A stretch of 36,631 nucleotides of DNA. Source: CAZZBK01 sp964652155 (GTDB lineage: Bacteria > Planctomycetota > Planctomycetia > Pirellulales > PNKZ01). The notes below the pieces were generated by a model, which saw nothing but the letters and a program-made list of their open reading frames with translations, searched no databases and had not been told where the DNA came from. Position numbers and translations under genes: made by a program. The stretch covers positions 1 to 36,631 of the forward strand of contig CAZZBK010000045.1 of assembly GCA_964652155.1 (NCBI GenBank), in the 5' to 3' direction. Positions 26,176 to 34,434 of this stretch are shown in pieces. The number at the start of each line of letters is the position of its first letter. The stretch's first letter is position 1.

Positions 26176-26382
26176 GGCGAGGCGAGTTTATTGGACGCTT
26201 CACGCCTCGACGCTGGAAGCCATTCGTTCGCCGGCATGAACACCGTTCGGCACTCAGCAACCTGAAACACTCGATCCCCCCGCCGCGTCGCGGAGCATTC
26301 TCTGCCCCGTCCAATCGCTCCCGAGAAACGCCTGCGCCGCGACGTGACGGGGGGAATCGTGTGTGTTGCCCGATGAAGTCGT
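26176..26382. other. Gap between convergent genes
   Basis: About 200 bases between polX and the thioredoxin-like gene. CGAGGCG (26178-26184) and CGCCTCG (26213-26219) are perfect inverted arms around a long loop and might form a weak shared terminator. No gene is supported; a minus-strand frame across here has no motif. Confidence 0.35.
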
Positions 26383-27777
26383 TTACCGCATGGCCTGAAT
26401 GATCTCGGCCGCGTAACGATTCGGATTCTTCTCGAACTCGCTGAGCGTCTGCTCGTTCGAGAATAAATAGATGCGATCGCCGAAGAACACGCCATGTTCT
26501 CGACGACCGTTGATGCTTTGTCCCATGTCGAGCGACAACACCGGATCGAGGCCCGAGAGCACCGGGCTGAAACGATCGGGGTTTTGCAAGAACTTTTGCT
26601 GATCGGCGGCGCTGGCGAACAAATACGTCCGGCCTCGATGCACCGCGCCCCACAACACATCCCCCTGCGTCCAGACACGCCTTTCGCACAGCGTCACGGG
26701 GCAGAAGCCTTCCATGGCCAGCGGCGGGCTCCCCGGCGGCAGCTTGTCTTGCGTGATCGGCTCGGTGCTCTTGGGAGCGCCGTAGATCGAGTTGGGGTGC
26801 GTGGCTGATCGGGACGACGCGACGCTCGTCGGGTTGTACGGGGCCGGCGTTACGGCCTGGGCGACCACTTGATTCATCGAGGACACCGACTGCGCGGGGA
26901 CCTGTGCGGCCACGCGCGGTTCGTGGGCCATGATGGTCGGAGCCGCTGTGGTCGCGGCCGAGGGGGACAACGTTGCAGCCGGCACGCTCGCAACGGGTGC
27001 CGTGGGGGGCGCGAGAGCCGGAGATGCGACCGGTTGTGCAGCGACGCCTTGCGATACGACGGCAGGCCCGGCCGCTGGAGACACCGTTGTCTCGACCGTG
27101 GCGGCCGCTGAGCCCTCGTTGCCACGCTGGTTATAATAGGAATAGCGATCGTCTTGCGCGGGGGTGGCGCTGGTGGTCGTGTTGCGGGCTGGTTGTGCCT
27201 GAACGGGGGGCGTTTGGCTGCCGGCACTCGGTAGCGAGGGAACCAGCGAGGGCCTCGTGAGCGGCGTTTGAGTGTTGATCGCGCCTGTTGCCGGAGCACT
27301 GGGCTTGCTGGCCACCGCCGGAGCGCGGAGCTTCGCGGCCGCGCCGAGCATGATGGCCTGATAGTCGCTGGCGTTCTTGGCCCCTTCCTGTTTGAACAGC
27401 ACTTGCCCTTTGCTGTCGAGGATCAGGTCGGTCGGAAATCGCGTGACGCCCAATCGCTTGGCGACGGCTTGGTTCTGGTCGTAATCGATTTTGACGGCCA
27501 CGAAATGTGTGGCGAGTGCTTGTCCGAAGCCGCTTTGCGAGAAGACCGTGCTTTCCATCGTGCGGCAGGGACCACACCACTCGGCCCAAAAGTGGGCGAG
27601 CACCAGACGGTCGGAGGCCTGGGCCTGCTGCAAAGCCTTGTCCAAGTTGGTTTCCCAGCGGATCGGCGGGGGCGATTGCGCCCGGCCCGGCATGGTAACA
27701 AAGAAGACAATGGCGCTCATGGCAAGCGCACGCAAAGCCAGCATGGGGGGTGACCCTAAACCAAAACGAGCGTCCAT
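26383..27777 (-). CDS. Secreted thioredoxin-like protein fused to two YHS-like segments
   Basis: 464 residues. ATG 27777 has GGAAG upstream and leads into a hydrophobic signal (LALRALAMSAIVFFVT). The thioredoxin-like domain (about 38-150) has WCGPC (67-71) and FPTDLIL with the cis-Pro, so redox activity is likely. A long Pro/Ala/Thr-rich linker (about 150-335) follows. The C-terminal 110 residues hold two related segments, each with a GRTYLF or DRIYLF strand followed by a F..NP.R(F/Y) helix, similar to YHS domains that bind metal, though the cysteines are mostly missing. It may handle metal or protein thiols outside the cytoplasm. Confidence 0.75.
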   Translation of the reverse strand: MDARFGLGSPPMLALRALAMSAIVFFVTMPGRAQSPPPIRWETNLDKALQQAQASDRLVLAHFWAEWCGPCRTMESTVFSQSGFGQALATHFVAVKIDYDQNQAVAKRLGVTRFPTDLILDSKGQVLFKQEGAKNASDYQAIMLGAAAKLRAPAVASKPSAPATGAINTQTPLTRPSLVPSLPSAGSQTPPVQAQPARNTTTSATPAQDDRYSYYNQRGNEGSAAATVETTVSPAAGPAVVSQGVAAQPVASPALAPPTAPVASVPAATLSPSAATTAAPTIMAHEPRVAAQVPAQSVSSMNQVVAQAVTPAPYNPTSVASSRSATHPNSIYGAPKSTEPITQDKLPPGSPPLAMEGFCPVTLCERRVWTQGDVLWGAVHRGRTYLFASAADQQKFLQNPDRFSPVLSGLDPVLSLDMGQSINGRREHGVFFGDRIYLFSNEQTLSEFEKNPNRYAAEIIQAMR

Positions 27778-27883
27778 TCTCGGTCGCTTCCATGAAGCGA
27801 ATCCAGCGCCTTCGTTATCGACGCTGGCCCGGCGAAGATTTTGAAAATCCGGCCAAAAGGCCAAACATACCGGTAAGGTTTAG

Positions 27884-28083
27884 CCAACAACCCCAGTGTT
27901 AGCGTCTTCAAAGTTGGTAAATCGTAGGATCTGGCATCAAGGGCGTCATTCAGCGGGTGGCTGGCGGTTTGCGTCTGCAAACCCCGGCTCACTTCGAGGC
28001 GGTGTCTCATGTCAATCGCCGGGGTTTGCTTCGCAAACCACCAGCCACCCTAACGGTGACGCTCACACCAACAACCCCAGTGT
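27884..28083. mobile_element. Palindromic REP/MITE-like element with flanking direct repeats
   Basis: Two 34-base arms (27955-27988 and 28018-28050) are nearly perfect inverted copies, each with its own hairpin (GGTTTGC/GCAAACC). Outer inverted ends TGTTAGCGTC (27897-27906) and GACGCTCACA (28058-28067) bound about 170 bases. Identical 16 bp direct repeats flank it (27884-27899, 28068-28083). Its left part (27897-27950) matches the left edge of the window in inverted orientation. No transposase is encoded, so any movement would need enzymes in trans. Confidence 0.75.
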
Positions 28084-28215
28084 GAACCGTTGCGAGGGGG
28101 CGATTGACAAAGCTTCGCTTGACACGACTGTTTTACCGGGTAGAATTTACGCAGCTTTGCAGCAGTGCCTGGTTCCCACTGGCGCTGCGTTGCCCAAGGT
28201 ATTGTGGGCTCTCTA

Positions 28216-28267
28216 GACATGCTGGCAACAGACATGCTGGCAACAGAGCCCTTCCGTGTTGGCAACA
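28216..28267 (+). repeat. 15 bp tandem repeat with a decayed third unit
   Basis: GACATGCTGGCAACA occurs twice in tandem (28216-28230, 28231-28245), and a related GTGTTGGCAACA lies at 28256-28267. Each of the last two is followed by a GAGCCYTT sequence. Function unknown. Confidence 0.7.
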
Positions 28268-29001
28268 GAGCCTTTCTCGCCTGCCGACCTGTGGCGTTCA
28301 TCTTGCCTGTTCGCTGACTAGGGTCGAGTTGGGGCGAGGCCCGTAGGGGTCTGATGGCTCCCGATGACTCTTGGCTCGAACGTATTTTGTACGTCATCGC
28401 AGCCAGATCGGGTGTTATCTCGCTTTCGGGTGTAGCAACAGCAGGTCGCCGGGTCGAATATCCCTTGGGTGGGGTTCGGTCCAGTCACGCGGGACAGCAA
28501 AGCAACTCGGGAAATCCGAGCATGGGAATAGGTCCATTGGCCTTGGTCTTGGATGACCCGGTCAGTGGCGCATGGTGGTTTTGATTGCGGACGCCAACCA
28601 ACAAGGATGCCTTTAGTCGTCCGTGGTTCGCCAGTGTGGGTCCACGTTGCTCGTGTGCCAAAAGTGCCCGTTGGGAGCTTTCGTGGTTCGCTACGCGCGC
28701 CCCCGGGCTGATACGCTGTTCGCCAACGCGACCCATCGTAGTTTGATCGCATTGGGACCGTGAGTTCCCCCCCTACTCAACGGTTGTCGAATTTTCAGGG
28801 ATCTTGAGGCGTGGTTCGCCCCAGCGAACCGCCCACGTTTTGAGATGGTTCACGGCCGGTCACCGGACCGCCGCGCGGCCGTCTCCTGCCGACTTTGGTT
28901 TGTTCTCGATGCGGCTCGCCCGAGTCGCGTGTTCTTTGAGTTGTTTGCAGTCGTTTTAGTCCTGATGACTCCATCGCTCTCCACTCCATCGACGTCAGTT
29001 C

Positions 29002-29087
29002 TCAACCGCAGGCGGTTGATTGCGTCATCCGCGCTGCGTCGCAGGGGTTCATTCTTTCAGGTCTGTGGTTGTTGCCCGCGTGGGCAA
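29002..29087 (+). promoter_or_regulatory. Structured rho leader (two hairpins)
   Basis: TCAACCGC-AG-GCGGTTGA (29002-29019) and TTGCCC-GCGT-GGGCAA (29072-29087) are perfect hairpins ending about 60 bases before the rho start. Rho often controls its own synthesis by early termination in the leader; these could take part. Only the hairpins are seen, the role is inferred. Confidence 0.4.
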
Positions 29088-29148
29088 ATTCTCGCCGGAC
29101 CGACCCAACAGGACTCATTGTCTTTATCTCTCCAGGTGCAAACGGATC

Positions 29149-30528
29149 ATGGGTAAGAAAAAGCGGGGCCGCGGTCGCGGTCGGGGCTTCTATGGTGGCA
29201 ACAATAATAATGGCGGCGGCGGCGGCGGTGGTGGCGGCGGCGGTGGCGGCGGCGGCGGCTATCAACGCCGTTACCGGAGCAACTACCGACCGCGTCATCA
29301 GGGCGGTGGTGGCGAAGGGGCCCCCGTCAGCGATGATCCCCTGATGCACAGCGCCGTCGAAGGTCAGGAAGGGGTCGCCACCGAAGGGGGCGTGGGGGTC
29401 GATCAGCCGCCGTTGGTCAGTGCCGTCGGCGTGCTCGAATTGCACCCCAACGGCTACGGCTTCTTACGCGATCCCAAAACCAACTACACCCGCGAGCGGA
29501 CCGACCCCTTCGTGCCTGGCACGATGATCGAGAAGTTCAAGCTTCGCGAGGGGCTGCAGCTCAACGCCCTTGTGCAGCAAAATCGCAAGCAAGAAGGCCC
29601 CCGCGTTCGCGAGATCGTCGACGTCGACGGCATGAAGCCCGAAGAGTATTGCAACGTCAAGACCTTCGACGAGAAGACTCCGATTAACCCCGAGAGCTGG
29701 CTCCGGCTGGAGGTGGGCCCCGAGCCGATCAGTCCGCGCATCATGGACCTGCTCACGCCGCTCGGCAAAGGCCAGCGTGCTTTGATCGTCGCTCCGCCGC
29801 GCACCGGCAAAACGATGTTGCTCCAGCAGATTAGCAAAGCGATCAACATCAACCATCCCGAGGTGAAGGTCTTTGTGCTGCTCATCGACGAGCGGCCCGA
29901 AGAAGTCACCGACATGAAACGCAACATCATGAACGGCGAGGTCATCGCCAGCAGCCTCGACCGCGATGTCGAAAGCCACGTCCGGCTCTCGCAACTCGTG
30001 CTCGAACGCTGCCGACGACTCGTCGAGATGGGGCAAGACGTGTTCTTGCTGCTCGACTCGATCACGCGGCTCGCCCGGGCCTTCAACAAGGTCTCTGGCG
30101 GCAACAAGATCATGACCGGCGGCATCGACATCAAGGCCATGGATATCCCCAAGCGGCTCTTTGCCACGGCCCGGCTGTTCGAGGAAGGGGGCTCGCTGAC
30201 CATCGTCGGCACCGCGCTCGTCGACACCGGCAGCAAGATGGACGAAGTGATCTTCCAGGAGTTCAAAGGCACCGGCAACATGGAACTCGTGCTCGATCGC
30301 AAACTGGCCGACCGACGTGTCTGGCCCGCCATCGACATCAGCCAGTCCGGCACCCGCCGCGAAGAGAAACTGCTCGATCCGGTCACCCTGCACGCGGTCA
30401 CCATGCTCCGCCGCACCCTCTCGTCGATGCACCACGTCGACGCGATGGAGCAGCTCACGCAAAAGCTGGCCAAGTACAAATCGAATCGCGAGTTCATCAA
30501 CCTGATCGCGTCCGCCAAACCCGATTAA
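29149..30528 (+). CDS. rho: Transcription termination factor Rho with glycine-rich N-terminus
   Basis: 459 residues, cytoplasmic RNA-dependent ATPase that ends transcription. The N-terminus (1-60) is KR-rich, then NNNN and sixteen Gly (22-37), then RGG-like residues; the usual helical Rho_N start is not visible. An OB/cold-shock RNA-binding domain follows (VGVLELHPNGYGFLRDP). The ATPase core has Walker A APPRTGKT (215-222), Walker B LLIDERPEEV (Asp247) and the R-loop GTALVDTGSKMDEVIFQEFKGTG-type segment. ATG 29149 is chosen because the core and basic N-terminus begin there; upstream open frame to 29020 lacks support. Confidence 0.95.
   Translation: MGKKKRGRGRGRGFYGGNNNNGGGGGGGGGGGGGGGGYQRRYRSNYRPRHQGGGGEGAPVSDDPLMHSAVEGQEGVATEGGVGVDQPPLVSAVGVLELHPNGYGFLRDPKTNYTRERTDPFVPGTMIEKFKLREGLQLNALVQQNRKQEGPRVREIVDVDGMKPEEYCNVKTFDEKTPINPESWLRLEVGPEPISPRIMDLLTPLGKGQRALIVAPPRTGKTMLLQQISKAININHPEVKVFVLLIDERPEEVTDMKRNIMNGEVIASSLDRDVESHVRLSQLVLERCRRLVEMGQDVFLLLDSITRLARAFNKVSGGNKIMTGGIDIKAMDIPKRLFATARLFEEGGSLTIVGTALVDTGSKMDEVIFQEFKGTGNMELVLDRKLADRRVWPAIDISQSGTRREEKLLDPVTLHAVTMLRRTLSSMHHVDAMEQLTQKLAKYKSNREFINLIASAKPD
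29212..29259 (+). repeat. (GGN)16 trinucleotide run inside rho
   Basis: Sixteen consecutive GGC/GGT codons encode Gly22-Gly37. Such runs can gain or lose units by slippage without breaking the frame, so the length may vary between strains. Confidence 0.9.
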
Positions 30529-30544
30529 CCCGCGACCCTCGATC

Positions 30545-31399
30545 ATGACAGGGCTGTCGATCCGCGCGCTCGGCCCCGACGACGTCGACTTCGGTCTGCG
30601 TCTGAGCTCGAGCGTTAATTGGAACCAACTCCGCGCCGACTGGCTGCGCGTGCTCGCTCTGGAACCTCACGGAAGCTTTGTCGCCGTGCTCGACGGTGTC
30701 GACGTGGGGACCTGCGCCTCGGTGCGGTTCGGCGCCGTCGCCTGGATTGGCCTGATGCTGGTCGACCCCGCCGCGCGTGGTCAAGGGGTGGGCAAAGCCC
30801 TGATGCAGCACACGCTACGCTGGCTCGACGAGCGCGGCGTCCAGAGTGTCCGGCTCGACGCCACGCCGCTTGGACAGCCGCTCTACGAAAAGCTCGACTT
30901 CGCGGTCGACTTTCAACTCGACCGTTGGGCCGGTGTCCCGCGAGGCACCATGCCCGCGGACGTCGCCTGTATCGAACAGCTCACGACCGCCGATCGCGTC
31001 GAGGTCGAGCGGCTCGATCGCTTGGCAACCGATACCGATCGCCGCGCGTTCTTGGCCCTTCTACACGCTGAGTTGCCCGCAGCGGCTCATGTCGTGCGGC
31101 GCGCGGGCCGACTCACGGGATGCATGCTCGCCCGTAACGGCCGATCGGCGCGGCAGCTCGGCCCCTGCACGGCGCTCGATGACTCGGGCGCGACACTGCT
31201 CACCGCCGCGCTCGCCGAGCAAGCCGCGCTCCAGCAGAGTGTCTATGTCGACATTCCCCGCACGCACGTCGCCGCGCGGCAAATCGCCGAGCGTTTCGGC
31301 CTGCAACCGCAGCGCGTGCTCACCCGCATGACGCGCGGACCCAAGGTCGCCGAGCGAAGCGAGTTGATTTGGGCCAGCTCAGGGCCAGAAAAAGGCTGA
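30545..31399 (+). CDS. GNAT family N-acetyltransferase, tandem-domain type
   Basis: 284 residues, cytoplasmic. The N-terminal GNAT domain (about 1-130) has the acetyl-CoA motif ARGQGVGKAL with Arg78, followed by RLDATPLGQPLYEKLDF, a normal end of the fold. Residues 140-284 look like a second, degenerate GNAT fold (DRRAFLALLHAELP, YVDIPRTHVAARQIAERFGLQPQR) without its own Q/R-x-x-G-x-G motif. The acceptor is unknown. It starts 16 bases after rho and may be read from the same transcript, though no strong ribosome binding site is seen. Confidence 0.83.
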   Translation: MTGLSIRALGPDDVDFGLRLSSSVNWNQLRADWLRVLALEPHGSFVAVLDGVDVGTCASVRFGAVAWIGLMLVDPAARGQGVGKALMQHTLRWLDERGVQSVRLDATPLGQPLYEKLDFAVDFQLDRWAGVPRGTMPADVACIEQLTTADRVEVERLDRLATDTDRRAFLALLHAELPAAAHVVRRAGRLTGCMLARNGRSARQLGPCTALDDSGATLLTAALAEQAALQQSVYVDIPRTHVAARQIAERFGLQPQRVLTRMTRGPKVAERSELIWASSGPEKG

Positions 31400-31409
31400 G
31401 CGCAGCTCA
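31389..31409 (-). terminator. Weak intrinsic terminator of the minus-strand operon
   Basis: TGAGC-GCA-GCTCA hairpin (31397-31409) followed, on the minus strand, by GCC and TTTTT (31389-31393). It lies 11 bases after the stop of the membrane protein gene and overlaps the stop of the convergent GNAT gene. The stem is only 5 bp, so it is a modest call. Confidence 0.35.
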
Positions 31410-31419
31410 CGCTTCAGCA

Positions 31420-32934
31420 TTACGGAAACTGCCCTGGCACGGTCACGTCCCCCCGATCGAGCAGCGGCAACTCCAGACCCGGTCGCGCGTACATCGTGTA
31501 CGACGCATCGTGGTAGAATGGCGTCCAGCCGTCGACGCCGGTCATCTCGCGGGCCAGCGGCGTGTTGTTGGGCACCAGCAGCACATCGGTCGGGTACTTA
31601 TCGAGCGTGTCGTGCCAGCCGTCCTTGGCTTGGTACATGTGCTCGTTCTCTTCCAAAATGCCGGGCCGATACGCGACCTCGTAACGACCGTCGAGGCTCA
31701 CTTTCACTCGCGGGTGCAGCTTCCAACTCACAAAGCCCCCGGGTACGAACGGCACCATCATGTTGCCGCTAAACTCCAGGCGTCGGAGGTAATCGACCGC
31801 TCCGGTTGGATACATGGGTCGGCCGGTCTCTTCTTCAGCGAGCGTGGTGGGCATGCGTAGTTGCCACGGTTTCGCTGGCGCCGCGCGGAGCAACGACAAC
31901 ACGCCGATCGCGCACGAGGCCGCGAGCACAAACCGCCGCCGTCGCTGCCAGATCGACTCGGCCAACTCCCCCAAGCGTGTTTGCTGCAAGTAGCCTGGAA
32001 CGTAGGCGAACCAAATCACAAAGTACAACGACAGATGCCGCGTGTGTCGCACGGCAAAGTACGTGCTCGCCAGCAGCATGAGCAGCCCGGGCATCCGTCG
32101 CCAACCGAGCGACGAGACCGCGTACAACATGAGGAGCACGCTGAATAGGTAGACGTAAAACATCGAGATCGGTTCGACGTGCCAGAGTGGCCGCCACTCG
32201 ATGATCATCGGCCGCAACATGAGCAGTCCGTGGGCCAAGTACGGGTAGTACATCGCGCCATACGGATTGACGAGCACCAGCGCGGCCATCGCCACGCCCA
32301 GCACGATCCAATGCCGGATCGGTTCCTTTCGCAGCAGTTGCTCGAAGGCGTGCAGGGCCATGAGTCCCGCTCCGACGACGAACCCGGCGTGCAAATTGAG
32401 CCAGGCCACGTAGGCCGGCAGCCACAACCACATCCAGCGCCGCTCGCCGCGTCGGTCGGCCTCGATGCAGCCGAGCATCATCGCGAGGAACACGAGCGTA
32501 AAGAGTTGCGCGCGGATGGTGGTGAAGCCGATGCAACCGCACAGGATGGGCACGCTCGCCACGGCGGCGATCAACGGCCAACCGGCTCCACGCTCGCGGG
32601 CCACGCGCACGCAGCCGCCGACCACCACGATGCTCAGCAGATACTTGAGCGCCATGATGCCCGACGCGCCGAGGCTTTGCGCCACGGCATAGAGCACCGC
32701 CCCGGTCCCCCACTCATGATGCACCGAGGGATAGACCGTCGGGGTATAGGCGAAGCGATCGTCGAGCGGCAGCGCGCCGCTCACCCACGTCTCGCGAATC
32801 AACGCCATCTCGTGGAACAGGTCGGGGTCGACGAACGTCAGTCCGGCGAGGTTGACGATGAACAGCCCGACGAGGCCGAAGAACAGCGCCGCGACACTCC
32901 AGCGGTCGGTGGATGAGGGGAGTGTGCGTTGCAC
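31420..32934 (-). CDS. Multi-pass membrane protein, GT-C glycosyltransferase-like
   Basis: 504 residues with about ten hydrophobic segments. The first loop after membrane helix 1 holds FVDPDLFHEMALIRE, similar to the acidic loop motif of GT-C enzymes (dolichyl/polyprenyl-phosphate sugar transferases), and the C-terminal 150 residues form a soluble domain outside the membrane. GTG 32934 is used because it lies 7 bases after the stop of the GT2 gene and no ATG lies between. The family assignment is moderate. With the neighbouring GT2 protein it would form a pair: GT2 loads a lipid carrier with sugar, and GT-C transfers it outside. Confidence 0.7.
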   Translation of the reverse strand: MQRTLPSSTDRWSVAALFFGLVGLFIVNLAGLTFVDPDLFHEMALIRETWVSGALPLDDRFAYTPTVYPSVHHEWGTGAVLYAVAQSLGASGIMALKYLLSIVVVGGCVRVARERGAGWPLIAAVASVPILCGCIGFTTIRAQLFTLVFLAMMLGCIEADRRGERRWMWLWLPAYVAWLNLHAGFVVGAGLMALHAFEQLLRKEPIRHWIVLGVAMAALVLVNPYGAMYYPYLAHGLLMLRPMIIEWRPLWHVEPISMFYVYLFSVLLMLYAVSSLGWRRMPGLLMLLASTYFAVRHTRHLSLYFVIWFAYVPGYLQQTRLGELAESIWQRRRRFVLAASCAIGVLSLLRAAPAKPWQLRMPTTLAEEETGRPMYPTGAVDYLRRLEFSGNMMVPFVPGGFVSWKLHPRVKVSLDGRYEVAYRPGILEENEHMYQAKDGWHDTLDKYPTDVLLVPNNTPLAREMTGVDGWTPFYHDASYTMYARPGLELPLLDRGDVTVPGQFP

Positions 32935-32941
32935 GATGGAA

Positions 32942-33874
32942 TTAAACCGCTCGCCAAGAATAATGGGCAATGCAGCGCAGCGCGTCGAAGGCGTCTTTCC
33001 AGCCAATCTTCTTTCCTTCCTTGACGTTGCGACCGTCGTAACTGATCGGCAGCTCGACGACGCGACAACCTTGTCTGGCAATCTTCGCGGTCAGTTCCGG
33101 CTCGACGCCAAAGCGGTCCTCGCAAATCTTCACGCCGGCGAGCGCCTCGCGCTTGAACAGTTTCTGGCAGGTCTCCATGTCGGTGAGCCGCAAGCCGGTG
33201 AAGCGATTCGAGAGCCAGGTGAGCACGCGATTGGCCAGCCAGTGATGCCAGGTCTGGGTTTTGGGTTTGCCTTGCAAAAAACGCGAGCCGTAGACGACGT
33301 CGGCCTGGCCATCAACGATCGGCTTCACGAGCCGCAGGAACTCGGTCGGGTCGTACTCCAGATCGGCGTCCTGGATGACCACGACCGAGCCGCGTGACAG
33401 CGACAGTCCGGTTCGCAGCGCGGCCCCTTTGCCCCGATTATGATCGTGATACACGATCCGCAATTCAGCATCGCCACGTATGCCGCGCAGCAACTCGCGG
33501 GTCCCGTCGCTGCTGCCGTCGTCGATGACGATCACTTCCTTGGGCAAGGGCAAAGCCCGCACGCGCGCCAATACCTGTTGAATGGTTTTGCGCTCGTTGT
33601 AGACCGGCATCAGGATCGAGAGTTTGAAACCGGCCGGGAGCCGGTAGCCGCCGACATCGTCGAGCACGCGGTCGCCAAGCACCTCGCGGGCGCTCTGCAG
33701 CAACTCATGCTCGAGCGCGTCGAGCCCGGGCAGACATAACGTCCCATCGGGTAGCGCGAGGCTCGAGGGAGATGTGGTCGGCGCAAGCGGCGGTGGCGTC
33801 GTGATGCTTCCCTCGGTGGGAGACACAGCGGTCGTCGACAAGACGTGGGTTGGCAAGGTTTCAGTCGCATGCAT
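32942..33874 (-). CDS. Family 2 glycosyltransferase, DPM1/polyprenyl-phosphate sugar synthase-like
   Basis: 310 residues. A Pro/Thr-rich N-terminus (1-80) of unknown role precedes the GT-A core: ILMPVYNE (87-94), IDDGSSDGT (117-125), nucleotide/metal DAD (169-171), VYGSRFLQGK and TDMETCQK. These match DPM1-like enzymes that move sugar from a nucleotide to a polyprenyl phosphate on the cytoplasmic face. No C-terminal membrane helices are present. ATG 33874 has GGAGG 10 bases upstream. The gene is third in a tight operon and seven bases before the GT-C-like gene. Confidence 0.9.
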   Translation of the reverse strand: MHATETLPTHVLSTTAVSPTEGSITTPPPLAPTTSPSSLALPDGTLCLPGLDALEHELLQSAREVLGDRVLDDVGGYRLPAGFKLSILMPVYNERKTIQQVLARVRALPLPKEVIVIDDGSSDGTRELLRGIRGDAELRIVYHDHNRGKGAALRTGLSLSRGSVVVIQDADLEYDPTEFLRLVKPIVDGQADVVYGSRFLQGKPKTQTWHHWLANRVLTWLSNRFTGLRLTDMETCQKLFKREALAGVKICEDRFGVEPELTAKIARQGCRVVELPISYDGRNVKEGKKIGWKDAFDALRCIAHYSWRAV

Positions 33875-33927
33875 GGCAGCAATTCCTCCGAGGAATCGTA
33901 GGTCATGCTTTGCGAGCGGGGCGCGGC

Positions 33928-34407
33928 TCAGCCGACACGTGGGGAGGCAGCGATTGTGCGGGGTGTATCGACCGCGAGCCACTCGACGACCCGTGCAAGT
34001 ACGTTCCCCTCGGAGGGGACTTGTCCGATCAGCCGGTAAGAGCCGCTGAGCAATGCCGCGCGGAGTTCGCCGAGTTGCCGTTGCATGAGCTGCAGGAACT
34101 CGACTGTCTGCGGTTCGGTGAGCTCCGCGCGGACCAGTTCGACGGCCGTCGCGGTCTCGCGCCGATCGAGCCGCGCCAGTCGTCCGCGATCGGCCTTATA
34201 GAGCACGCCGGCAACAAACGCCCGCCGCAACTCGCCGCGGGCGTTGAACTGATAGACCATGTCGGGATTCAAATAGCAGCTCAGGCTGCCATCGCGGCGA
34301 AAGCCGACGACGATCGGCTTGTGCTCGACGAGCGAGATTTCGACGCGCTCGACGAACGCCGTTGCCTCGCGGAGCAAGTCTTCACGATCGGCTTTCTCGC
34401 GCGCCAT
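33928..34407 (-). CDS. Hypothetical protein between HD-GYP and GT2 genes
   Basis: 159 residues, no recognised family. The N-terminus is helical and charged, then a small beta segment (PIVVGFRRDGSLSCYLNPDMVYQFNARGELRRAFVAGVLYKADRGRL) resembling a WG- or beta-hairpin-type fold, then a long helix (VEFLQLMQRQLGELRAALL). No signal peptide or membrane segment. It lies 27 bases after the HD-GYP gene and 53 before the GT2 gene, all on one strand, so it is probably part of that operon. ATG 34407 has a GGGG stretch upstream. Confidence 0.65.
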   Translation of the reverse strand: MAREKADREDLLREATAFVERVEISLVEHKPIVVGFRRDGSLSCYLNPDMVYQFNARGELRRAFVAGVLYKADRGRLARLDRRETATAVELVRAELTEPQTVEFLQLMQRQLGELRAALLSGSYRLIGQVPSEGNVLARVVEWLAVDTPRTIAASPRVG

Positions 34408-34434
34408 CGATCACCCCGCGACGGTTACAACGGA

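Larger units (their letters stand above)
27778..29148. other. 1.3 kb gap with repeats before rho
   Basis: No gene is supported. It holds the palindromic element at 27884-28083, a 15 bp tandem repeat near 28216, three copies of CGTGGTTCGC (28622, 28682, 28810), and hairpins just before rho. Frames on the minus strand between 28318 and 28752 lack motifs and may be decayed sequence. Confidence 0.5.

Noticed and set aside
26162..26689. Minus-strand frames overlapping the end of the thioredoxin-like gene
   Set aside because: No motif, different frame from a well-supported gene, arginine-rich shadow composition.
27884..28267. Possible CRISPR-like array
   Set aside because: Repeats are palindromic or directly tandem without regular unique spacers, and no cas genes are present.
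28318..28752. 144-residue minus-strand frame before rho
   Set aside because: No recognisable motif, no ribosome binding site, lies among repeats; probably decayed or non-coding.
29464..30546. Long minus-strand frames antisense to rho
   Set aside because: Rho is unmistakable on the plus strand; antisense frames are a product of high GC at third positions.
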